The position numbers and the translations under genes are program-made. The notes beneath the pieces are model-generated. The model was not told where the DNA came from and did no database searches. It was given only the letters and a program-made list of their open reading frames with translations. This document shows positions 34,389 to 44,070 of a DNA stretch of 64,000 nt, one piece after another. Source of the DNA: Ampelomyces quisqualis (Eukaryota; Ascomycota; Dothideomycetes; Pleosporales; Phaeosphaeriaceae); the NCBI GenBank assembly GCA_018398575.1, contig JAGTXZ010000005.1, forward strand, positions 682,001-746,000. Reading direction: 5' to 3'. Within the stretch, counting starts at the first letter, position 1; the number at the start of each line of letters is the position of its first letter.

Positions 34389-34532
34389 ATGAAGGACTGC
34401 CCGGCCTGCCATGGAAACGGAACCACAAAGTGCGATGACTGCAACGGCAAAGGCTGCCCGAGCTGCAAGCGAACGGGCACCAGGAAATGCGATGTTTGTG
34501 AAGGCGCAGGAGCTATCCATACCGACCACTAG
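34389..34532 (+). CDS. 47-aa protein of four CxxCxGxG-type zinc motifs (DnaJ cysteine-rich-like)
   Basis: ATG at 34389 to TAG at 34530-34532. Nearly the whole protein is four cysteine pairs: CPACHGNG, CDDCNGKG, CPSCKRTG and CDVCEGAG, spaced like the central zinc-binding region of type I DnaJ/Hsp40 proteins, where two zinc ions are bound. Three of the four units keep the Gly-x-Gly; the third reads KRTG. No J-domain or substrate-binding domain is nearby. The same frame stays open for 71 more sense codons after the TAG (34533-34745, stop TAG 34746-34748). So the stop may be a nonsense change from CAG, a readthrough site, or the end of a 39-nt intron (GTTTGT to ACTAG). Small DnaJ-like zinc proteins act in protein folding or organelle assembly in other systems. 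A role here is not known. Confidence 0.65.
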   Translation: MKDCPACHGNGTTKCDDCNGKGCPSCKRTGTRKCDVCEGAGAIHTDH

Positions 34533-34748
34533 GCTGCCGATCGCTACGGGTATGCGACAACAGCCTCCCTGAGTGTACAGCCGGAACTGCAGACACATTC
34601 AGGTACGTATCCTCAGGCTGCCGACCCAAAGGATTCAGGCACTGCCCCCAACGCTATGCACAGTGCCCACACAACTCCTTCGCGCACTGTGCTACATGGT
34701 GCAGACGCGAATTCGTATCCGGAAAACGAAGCTCTCGCCGACTACTAG

Positions 34749-36357
34749 CTGACAAACCGCAGATCTTCACTCTCTCCTTTCCACTCTTTCAGCACCCTTT
34801 CATTTGCTTACTGAGGCCCAAACTCCATCCCTTGAAGACGCGCAGGCGCAGATTGATGCCCACGAATGGCGTGGTCAGTGTGTGGGTGGTAATGGGCCGC
34901 CATACAGGGGCCGCACATTGCAGCGATGGCAGATGCACAGAACAATCACGTGCATGAGATCAGCCCAGGAAGGCAATTTCCGCTCCTACAGAATTTTGTT
35001 TTGCGGCACAGGCGCTGGGGCCGCTAGTACTTTTTCCTTTTGTTGGTCGAATTGGTGGTCATCTGTGCGATTTAATGTTTTATTAGGGCTGTGGGAAACG
35101 TGAGGGCGTGGGTATGGCATGGTGGAATTCAACCTTATGGGGTTTTGGCGGGCCGATTGACAGCACTCTGTTTTATCCATCTTACACAACAAACTACGAT
35201 ACTACTGTTATTTCATAATTAAATTAGACTAATGCATTTGAGTATATCGCTCTGTGCTAAACAATGTCCTCCCCTTAGCATTGCCATGGAGCTCTTACCG
35301 CACCTCTGTCGCTATCATTCCTTGCTCAGTGCAGCCCAAAAATTCTGCAAAAATAAACACGCGTGTGATTTCCGGTACCGGGAGCTGAGGAGGCGTTAGT
35401 TAAGGGGAACACGTAGAGGAATGTGGAATCACTGACTCGAACCCGGCTCTCGTCGGGCGCCAGCATGGACTCGAAAGTCGATGAAAGCGACGGATGCTAG
35501 CCGATACACCATACCGGATGATTGATGGACACGAGAAAAATCGAATCATATATAAACAGATACCAAAAACAAATCACCAGAAGAAACGCACAGTCTTGAG
35601 CTATCAAAACCCAACCTTTGTCCCACTACCTTGTGTGGGCTGCACAGAGTGGGTCGACAAATCAAGCGAGAAATGTGGCGCGGGACCTTGATGAATCACC
35701 ACCACAGCGCCAATGCTACAGCTGCATGCCTCACGCAACATCAGCGGCAGGATACACTTTTGTGTCGTTGTATTCGCTTTTGCAACTGGAGGCGCATTCG
35801 CATTCATGTTTCACATCGGAAATGTAGATATATAGGACCAGTTGGAAAAAGTCACGTTGATCGGACTAGCCAAGAGGTGAAGGAACGTATGTCATTCCTC
35901 GAAGGCGAGCGCCTGCAAGGTTTGGGGCGCGAGCGAGGTCGGAGATGGGTTCAGTTGAGGAAGCGGAAACGTGGGGAGTGGACCAAGACTCTGATGGGCA
36001 TGAGGATACTGTACAGGAAGCGAGAAGCGATAGCTATAGTGTTACGGAGTATACGCCATACGATTCAAGTTGCAGGCGGTACATGCCTGGTCAAGGTACA
36101 AGAATGCTCGCATGCGACAATGACAGCCGTGCAAACTGCAGAGCTGCCGAGCTGTGGCGAATCATTTGTCGCTTGGCTGATTAGGGGAAAGCACGATGAA
36201 CCTGTTTGGTTTGAGTGAACAGGGGATTCAAGTCCACAGGTGTCTCGTGGGTCGCTCCACCATGATGTTTCACCATGAGCCGTGTCTGTCGGCATTAACG
36301 GAAACGTCACGCATGACAACAGCGTTGGGGCCTAGGCGCTCTGCACGGCTGAACGAA
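34749..36357. other. intergenic region with a tRNA relic, no protein gene supported
   Basis: It contains the truncated tRNA-Glu relic at 35434-35518 and TACGGAGTA at 36043-36051. Several frames between 35630 and 36220 stay open for up to about 195 codons, but they begin at GTG, overlap one another and show no recognisable protein. Confidence 0.45.
35434..35518 (-). pseudogene. truncated intron-containing tRNA-Glu(UUC) relic
   Basis: The minus strand begins TCCGGTATGGTGTATCGGCT, the typical 5' acceptor strand and D-arm of fungal tRNA-Glu. The anticodon arm follows, with 5' stem CGTCG and loop C-TTTC-A (anticodon UUC). The matching 3' stem CGACG appears only about 30 bases later, which fits an intron just after the anticodon. 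A T-loop GGGTTCGAGTC follows. The 3' T-stem and the acceptor complement TACCGGA are missing, and unrelated sequence starts near 35433. It is therefore read as a 3'-truncated copy that cannot form the acceptor stem. Confidence 0.5.
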
Positions 36358-37968
36358 TTACAACTTCGACTTGAGTATGCCCCTCTGGAGCACCGGTCCA
36401 TCCCAGATATCCCTCTCCACAGCCCTTGTGTTGACATGCTGCATGCCCAAATGTTCGACCTTTTCAACGCCGAGGAGACGCATACAGGTTTCCGTCTCTG
36501 CCTTGAGAACTGTTCCATCGTGTCAGCTTCCAACAGCGAAGTGAGCCCGGGATCCTAAGGGGACTTACTCTCCAGCACTCTCGCAACGCCTTCCTTGCCA
36601 CCTGCGCCCAGGCCGAACAAGGCTGCACGACCTACACCCACGCCCTTTGCGCCCAGACACAGTGCCTTGACAACGTCTGTGCCGCGCTTGATTCCACCGT
36701 CAACCCAGACTTCTATCCGGTCAAACACTTCTGGACAATACTTCCTAATCTCCAACAAGGTGTGTACAGCAGGCGGCGCAGTATCCAATGCTCTGCCACC
36801 ATGGTTCGAAAGTATGATTGCCTTGACTTGCGGCGCAAACTGGGACGCTAGGTATGCGTCTTCGTGCGTCTGTATGCCTTTCAACACTATGGGTTTCTTC
36901 GTGTGCTTTGCCAACCAGGGAAGTGTTTGCCGCCATGTCAAGTCGGCGGCTGTGCCCCAGAACAGCGATTGACCCATGCCCATTGATTTCGGCTTGCTAG
37001 GCGTCGTAGCAGATGTGCTAGTTTTGCTGACTGATTGGTCTTCTTGGACAGCGGCGCGCACGGGGAGATTGGATGCAACGTTCTTGCTACGCTCATCGTG
37101 TTCGCGTTTGCCAGGAACAGGGGCATCGAGCGTGAGGCAGATGAATTTGATGGGATCGAGTTTGTTCATGCGGTCGAGTATGGCTTCACTCTTGTGGCGC
37201 TCGTTCTGCACGTAGAGTTGCCAGCCGAACACTTGGTCGGGTGTCGCGTCCGCGACAATTTGCTCGGGGGTCATGGAGGCGTTTTGCGAGATGATTTGCA
37301 TGGCGCCAAACTTTTCGCAGGCATGGGCGATGCCCCATTCGCCGTCGGGATGTGCGAGACGTGCCATTGCTGCGGGCGAGACGAAGATGGGAAGCTTGAC
37401 ATTGTGGCTCAGGAAGGTGGTTGAGGTATCGCAACGTGTGCAGTCGACGAAGACTCGCGGCCGAAGCAGTATTTGCCGGTATACCCTGTTATTGAACTCC
37501 TTGCTCGTGAGATCATCGGACGCTGAGTAGTAGTATGCCCATCCCTTGTAAGGAATGTTCTTGGTTGCCACCTCTTCAATCTCCTCTATATTCAGTATGG
37601 TGTCCAAATCCACTGGCCCTTCATCTTTGCTCTCTCCAGTTTGCACAGGTGTCTTCTCGTCCTTCGGTAGCGATTCGGGGTTGATCTTCCCCAGCTTGTC
37701 TTCAGGCTTCAAATTCTCTTCGAGTATTCCGGGTGGGTGAATAGGATCGTACTCTTCGGTCGCATCGGTGCCGGCGAGTTGTAAGATGACTTTGCTCCCG
37801 CCAGGGTGTTCAGGAATGAATCGAGTTACATCATAAACATTGCCGTAAAGGATCACCCAGCAGCTTTCTGATGTGTTGTGCTTTGCGACTGCAGTGAAAT
37901 TAGCTTCGAGACCGGGAGCAGGCGATGAGGGTCGACAAACCTTCAGCATACTCGAACACTTCTGACAT
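36358..37968 (-). CDS. flavocytochrome b2-type FMN-dependent (L-lactate) dehydrogenase
   Basis: Oxidises an L-2-hydroxy acid (L-lactate in yeast Cyb2) through FMN and passes electrons to a fused cytochrome b5 domain. Three exons: 37968-37941, 37888-36569 and 36509-36358, for 499 aa. The 28-nt first exon (MSEVFEYAE) starts directly at the cytochrome b5 domain, so unlike yeast Cyb2 there is no mitochondrial presequence. The haem ligands are in IPEHPGGSKVI and YDPIHPPG. A linker (about residues 85-125) leads to the FMN barrel: IFVSPAAMARLAHPDGE, GWQLYVQ, CLTLDAPVPGKRE, PIVLKGIQ (FMN lysine), ILSNHGGRALD (catalytic His) and WVDGGIKRGTDVVKALCLGA. The last exon completes LKAETETCMRLLG to the C-terminus. 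The missing presequence suggests a cytosolic or peroxisomal paralogue acting on another 2-hydroxy acid (inference). Confidence 0.92.
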
Positions 37969-38786
37969 TGTTGCGAATTACTGGAAATAGGCACGCGACA
38001 AAAATACGCTATATTTACAGGCCAAGAGAATAGAAATGCGCTTGTGAGAGCTGAATGTGCGAAGAAGTAGAGAAAAGACACGGAAGCAACACAACGGCGA
38101 GGACGGCAGAAAAGCAGACACCGACATGTTCTATGCAAGCCACGACTCGCACAAGCTCCAGGAGCCCTAGGTGTGGGGTGAACACTCGGGGTATTGCCGT
38201 CCCGAGTAAGGCAAGACGGCCCGCATTACTCCTTTGAACAGCTCCATTGGGTCAGCCAGAAATCAGAGACGGTGATTGGCACAGTTTAGGAATGTTAAAA
38301 TTTGTACGTACTTGGAGCTTATTCTTACCTCACATGTCCCCCAAATGCTCAGGACCCGTCGTTGCGTCTGAGCAACGGAGCAGAAAGCGGCATCGATGAC
38401 GAAAGCACGTTCAAATGCCGCGGCAACTGCATCGCCGCGCGTGTCGAGGCCTGCCAAGCACAACTTGTTTCGCTATGACAGCTGCAGTTGGAAGGAGTAA
38501 AAGTTATTAGTTGTAAAGCAGTATGATGCTATGATGGTCATCATGAGGATAGCCAGAATAGCTATAAAGGTCGTGACAAGGCATCAGACAGGACTCAGCA
38601 AAGTGAGTGATGTTATGCAATCAAGCCAACGACCAGGTCTCGTCCTCAGATGATAGTGTAACTGAGATCGATCTTATTCTATGGGGTATACGACTGATAC
38701 ACCGAGCACGCCAGACACTAACCGACAACCTCGTATATCTGCTTTGGACGACGAATGCCTTCCTAGTCCATTCTGACACTAGACCA
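37969..38786. other. intergenic region between the b2-type dehydrogenase and Far11-like genes
   Basis: Promoter of the dehydrogenase and 3' region of the Far11-like gene. No further gene supported. Confidence 0.5.
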
Positions 38787-41700
38787 CTACAAGCGATGGT
38801 CATTTGCCCCGTCGTCTCCGCTAATGTCGAAGCTCATTTCCTCCTTCTCCATGTCAGGTGAGGCAAATAGTAGCCCCAGAACACTTGGAATGCTCATCTG
38901 CCTTTTGTACCTCAACTTGGGCTTCACGGGCTCTGGTCGGCTTTTAGGTTGCTGGCTTGCTATTCGTGCCAGCACATCTCCTACTACGGCCTCTCGCTGG
39001 CGGCCAAATTGTATCTTGATCTCAGGGACGTTTGCGAAACGCGTATCCTCTGAAGGAACTGTGGCTGTACGTCAATACTGGTCCTTTTGAACATAGTTGT
39101 ATCGTGAAAATGCATGTGAAGAGCGTTGGAATGTGGTGCGCAGATGTGTCACCAACCCTCGACCTGAAGATCTGGCCATGCCTGCTCCATGTCGCCCTCA
39201 TTTGCAATCTCATCGCCCCAATCCATCTTCTCGAGCTCGTTGCGGAAGAAGTCCTGTTCCTCTTCGAGCACACCTGGTTTGGCACCCAAGCTTTCTGGAT
39301 ACCGCTTTAGATTGTGCCAATGCGTTAGAGAGCGTAATGCTTGTTCGAGTGGCACACTTTCGTCGACTTCGGCGTCGACATCACTACCTGCTAGCCAGTC
39401 ATCCCGAAGCTCAGGTCTACAATGCAAATATACCGCTGTGATGACACGCATATTCGACTGTCGCCATTTCCTGCCGCAGTATGGAACCTGATTTTTGAAG
39501 AGCTTCAATGTGTAAAGGCGCAAGTCTGGTTGAGGGACTTTGAGGCTTTTGCGCAGAAATTGCGACGACTTGTACGAAACAAGCATGAGGTTGCGGTGTG
39601 CTTTGTTCTTGCAAATCTTCTGCATGATGCGCAGGTAGTTGATCGACGTGAAGAATGCTCGCCATGAAAAGTTCGTAATGGGTTCTGTCGGGAGCTCATT
39701 TGTTGGGAAGCCTAGTTCGTCGACTTCCGGAGGTTGGGCTGTCGCAGGAGGTGGGTGTGGTGGTTCTACCCCTAGATCGTTCGATTCTTGCCTTGAGAGG
39801 CGAATTGGTGGCGGCGCAGCGTCATCTGAGTCAGAATCGACCCCTGGCTTCTCTTGTCCCTTGTCTTCGTCGTTCATATCGTCTGGGGCATTCCGAGAGT
39901 GATTACGGCAGAAGTTGAAGAAACTACTAAAATTAGCCATGGTCAGAGCGCTGTCGAATCAGACAACCTACTTCAATCCCTCTTGTTCACTTTTGAAGTT
40001 CACGAGCCTCTCGATTTCTTGCAGCTGTAACAGCTTCAGAATCAGAGGGACATAGCTTGAGTCAACAAGTAGTTGTGTAATATACTCAAATTTCAGGATG
40101 TCTTCAAGCACTTGATTAGCTAGGAAGAAGCACATTGCACTAGCTGTACTCACGGGATAATTTGAACCATTTCAGAATCAGAATAAGAGAGCCTGTGACG
40201 GCTTTGTCCATGACTTCCTGTGTGCGCATGGAATCTAGCTCCTCGTTCGTCGCGAAGGCATTGTTTTGACCATTAAGACCGTTCGTGTCTAGTCTCCCCG
40301 AAGTGGTGCCATTCTGGTTGTCTTGGAACTGGAAGCCACTTTGGAGGCCGTTTGCTCCGCTGGACTGAGTGACAAGCGCGGTTACATGAGCCAGGATAGC
40401 CTTGATAAGTACAATGACGAGAGACTGTAGGTTAGGTAGTGAATCTCGCTGTCAAACAGTCAGTGCAAATGTCACGCAATATCGCTGCTTGTGCTTACAT
40501 AGAAGTCTTCGACAAGACTTAGCCTCTCCTCGATGCTTCCCGCGGGCGGCGATTCTTTCGCTTCCTGGTGTCTCTGTTCAAGCGAGAGCTCTTCGATGTC
40601 AAGGTTTTCATCAAGACCCGCCCAGCCCCGTTCATACTTCATGAAAGCAACGCGTTCCTCCCAGAGCTGTTTCATCGCCCTTGTGGCCTTCATTCGCTTC
40701 GCAAAAAGCTCAGCAGCCTCTAATATAGACGCAGGAATGTCGGAACCTTCCCATCGACGGCCAACAAGTAGGTCTTGTAGATCTGTCGAGCCCTTGCCTC
40801 CGAGCTTATTGCTAGATTCGTCAAGTGGGGGGTATAGAAAAGGAAACATCTGATTGGTTTGGTAATTTTGCTTCTTGCCGCCTTTGCCTCCCGGCCCAGC
40901 AGGCGACGGCGGAGGTGATGGAGCTGGTGTTGCAATGTGTACCGGTTGATGTAAGATGGATGTGTTACTACCATGCGCATCGCCGAGACCGGAGCCGAAG
41001 ACATGGTTGCCTGCCTCTTTGCTTGGATGATTTTTTAGTGGGGGAAGTATTGAGTTGTTCTCGGGCTCTAACGGGAACAGCGGCGGAGGAGGATTGTACG
41101 CAGGATATTTCGAGCTAATCTCCTGTCTGAACAAATGGTAGTCGAGCGGTGAAGCGGTAATGAGAGGCTGGCCTTTGGAATCCTCGGACTCCATGTCTCC
41201 TTCCTTGAAGGATTCCTTAGCCTTCTCGACCTGAGCGAGACCGCCAAAATAGACTAGCATCGTCTTCCATAGCAGTAAAGACACCTTGCTGAGGGGTAAA
41301 CTGATTGACTCGTCCCATCGCATCTTTGAAATCAGGTCAACCAGTAGCATCAGAAGCCCCGGCTTCTCTAACTCGAGAATCGCGCTCCTGATACTCAGGT
41401 CATTGTTCTCCCTTTCCTGCACCCGAGAAGTCTCTAGGACAGTATAGATGGCAGTCATTGCACACCAGACCTCACGGCGCTCTGCTTCTTTGCCGTCGTG
41501 AGGCGCTTCTGATGCCACGTCTACAACACAGGAACGCAAAAGCGAGGCTCGCAATACATCCACCAAGGTCTGCAGACCATCGTTGTTGATAAGCATGTGA
41601 ACGTTTTGCTTGATCAAGGCTGTTTGTCGACCTGCTTGATCGTATGAGGTTTCTTGTGTGTTGCCTGTCTGCGAGCCTTGCCCTGAAGCCTGCTCGCCGT

Positions 41701-42409
41701 CAGCAAGGGGGTCCAAAAGGCCTGCAGTCTCTTGCCAGCACCCGAGAAGCACATAGACAAGCGCCTCAAGACTCTTGAGCCGCGAGACTGGATCTGACTG
41801 CCTGATGCCTCGCAACAAATGTCCTAGAAATCCGACGTGTTGTGACGTGGCAGCTCTATCCCAGTCCAGGCCACCTTCTTCATGCAACGTGTCGTTTAGA
41901 CCATTCAATGTGCTCCATTCCAACGCAAAGGAAGCTTGCGCCTTGAGCAGCATGGCCTGCTCTTCCACTGCATATGAGAACCATTCCTCCAGCTCTTCCG
42001 GGAAAGACGACGCATCATCATACGTGAATGCATATGGCGCCGGTTCGGCCTTCGGTAGCCCTTGTACAAGGTTCTGTAGCTGCGCCAAGGTATCTGGAGG
42101 CGGACCCGGGGGCGCGCGCGGCGCAGGAGGGGGGAGATGCAGCGGCGCAGGCGTGGGGACGGAGTTACCTCGTTGCAGGCCAGGACGTCCCGGGAGTGTG
42201 AGGGGAGGGCCCGCTGCAGGGCGACTGTCTGCTCCATTGACGACGAGCCGTTGCTGCTGGGCGGGGTTGAGGGGCAGGTCGAGCTCTTCCTCAGGCTCAG
42301 CTTCGATAACGGGGAATTCGGCGCTGGCATTGCCGATCAACTCTGCTTCGTCGAGCACCGGAGGCACAAGGGGCTCTTCGGCAGCGTGGCCTGTGTTGCT
42401 GTTCGCCAT
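38787..42409 (-). CDS. Far11/STRIP1-type STRIPAK subunit (HAM-2/PRO22 homologue)
   Basis: Scaffold subunit of the STRIPAK phosphatase-kinase complex, needed for hyphal fusion and sexual development in filamentous fungi. Exons: 42409-40499, 40448-40154, 40110-39972, 39926-39157 and 39049-38787, for 1125 aa. The N-terminal 120 residues are Pro/Glu-rich. The N1221-type helical domain starts near YAFTYDDASSFPEELEEWFS and runs through CWQETAGLLDPLADGE and MRWDESISLPLSKVSLLLWK. The DUF3402-type domain follows: GSLILILKWFKLS, ILKFEYITQLLVDSSYVPLI, FSWRAFFTSINYLRIMQKIC and YTLKLFKNQVPYCGRKWRQS. Introns 2 (43 nt) and 3 are short. The final splice (GAG G|GTTGGT to TTCAG|AG) is inferred. Without it the protein stops at TGA 39149-39151 after LQVEGW. 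Family assignment is firm, and only the C-terminal tail is uncertain. Confidence 0.88.
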
Positions 42410-43140
42410 GGTGATTTATTATGCCAAGTGCTCGTGTGCCGGATCGGGGTTGAGGTGCGGTGTGGTGGGGTATGCTGCCGTGCCCACCATTCTGACGGAT
42501 CTCTCACGGTCGAGACATGTCAAGGCCTTGGATGTGTTGGACTTGGACGCAAAATGACGGTGGGAATGCACGATTGAGGCGGGTGGGATGCATTGCAGGT
42601 GCAATCGAGGATGTGGGTTGCAGCTCTGGCGAATGAGACGTGGGCTCACTGGGTCTGACATGTGACTGGCTCCCGTCTCACCTTGGTGCTTATTGTCATG
42701 GGGATAGGGCAAGCCAAAACAGAAGATTAACAGGATATTCCTATTTGCACATCAACATGACCATAGTGTACGGTAGCTCATTTGTATGGTATGGAACGAT
42801 GTCGTCAAGACAGCTGGTTCGTGGCTGAACATATCCTCGCTGATGAAGCTCAACATGGTCAGGAGCGCGACCTCCCCTGCGGCCATCTGCATAAGCTTCT
42901 CGAACTACCACCTAATGCAAACCCTGTGGCGCAAACTACAGCCCGCGCACTGGAATGAGTGATGCTCCACCGAAAATAACGCCCATGGCCGAAAGTGACG
43001 TGAAGTGGAAAAGGGTTCAGCGAGCCCAAGGTAGCCGATGAACCGAATAGAATGAAGACAATACGTGTACTCGCCATACATAGGCACAGAGCTTCGTGAA
43101 AGACATTACCGGAAAACAAATGCAGCACGTCATCGATAGA
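42410..43140. other. intergenic region, no gene supported
   Basis: Promoter of the Far11-like gene and 3' side of the bHLH gene. No coding frame with support. Confidence 0.5.
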
Positions 43141-44070
43141 TTAGGAGATGGGGTTCGGCCCAGATTGCTCGCCATTCTCTTGACGCTCTTTGATCTCGTC
43201 TGGCAGAATATTGGCGTTCTCACACGCGCGTTTATAGATGTGGCATTCGTCCCAGGCCCGCTGGCACTCAGCCTTGAACTTATCGCAGCTGGCGCTGAGT
43301 TCTGTGATGGCTTGCTCCGTGAGAAGCTTCTCAAGCGTCCACTTTTCAATGTTCTGCTGCTCGTTCTCCTTCAGCTGCGTGATGAACTGGACGGCGCGCT
43401 GCAAGATGGAGCCTTTGTTCTTCTCGCAGCCAGGCACAATCTTGGCCAACTCGTTGATGCCCTCGTTGATCGTCTCTCGCCGGCGGCGCTCCACTTTACA
43501 ACATTAGCCGCGAAATCCGCCAAAGCGGCATCTATGCTTACCTTCTTTATGGTTGTCTCTCCGGACCTTGTGCCACTCTTCAGAGCCAACAGTGGGCTTG
43601 TGCGTGGCGCTCTGTGGAGGCGACTCGCTCGGCGCTGATGCACCGGGGCGCGCTGATTGTGTCGCAGCCTTGAGAGCCTCGAGACTGAAGTCCTGCATGC
43701 CGCTCGACTGCTGGTGGTGATCGCCCATGCTGAAGGAATCGCCGCTGGAACCCTGGGTCTGGAACTGCAGTTCGGTCGGTTGAGGGACGGTCATCTGGTG
43801 GTAGGCGAGCGCGGCGGCAGCCGTGTCCCCAACACTTGCGGTGTTGCCGCCGTTCTGATGCACGTCGAATTGCTGGTGCATGTCGTCGTCGGCGCCCGCG
43901 TTGTGCGCGGCGAGGAAGTTGGCGGTGACCTGGTCGGCCAGGTCGGAGGTCGAGTTGGGCGCGGGTCTGTTGAGGCCCTGGTCGCGCGTATCGCGCTTTC
44001 GCTTGTTGTTGCTATGGCCACCGAGGGAATCCAACTTGGCGTCGGTGGGGTAGCCAGCGGTGTCCGCCAT
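43141..44070 (-). CDS. Cbf1/CPF1-like bHLH transcription factor
   Basis: Predicted nuclear factor binding the CACGTG E-box (in yeast Cbf1: centromere element I and sulfur-metabolism promoters). Two exons, 44070-43542 and 43493-43141, are joined in phase 1 inside the basic region, for 293 aa. The N-terminal 160 residues are Gln/Ser/Ala-rich with a KRKRD nuclear-localisation-like stretch (about 23-27). The basic region reads WHKVRRDNHKEVERRRRETI, with the His, Glu and Arg residues that contact CACGTG. Helix 1 is NEGINELAKIVP, helix 2 is KGSILQRAVQFITQL, and a long leucine-zipper-like helix follows (ENEQQNIEKWTLEKLLTEQA). The intron (48 nt, GTAAGC to AAAG) lies exactly between KE and VE. Confidence 0.92.

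Noticed and set aside
35631..36218. 195-codon plus-strand frame
   Set aside because: Starts at GTG, has no motif, and overlaps equally long frames; no splice logic.
39022..39285. short minus-strand frame overlapping the Far11-like 3' end
   Set aside because: Different phase from the gene and without motif; the in-phase exon at 38787-39049 is a better explanation.
41775..42557. 260-codon plus-strand frame
   Set aside because: Antisense to the Pro/Glu-rich N-terminus of the Far11-like gene; its Ser/Arg/Gly bias mirrors that composition.
43096..43638. 180-codon plus-strand frame
   Set aside because: Antisense to the bHLH domain exon; no motif of its own.
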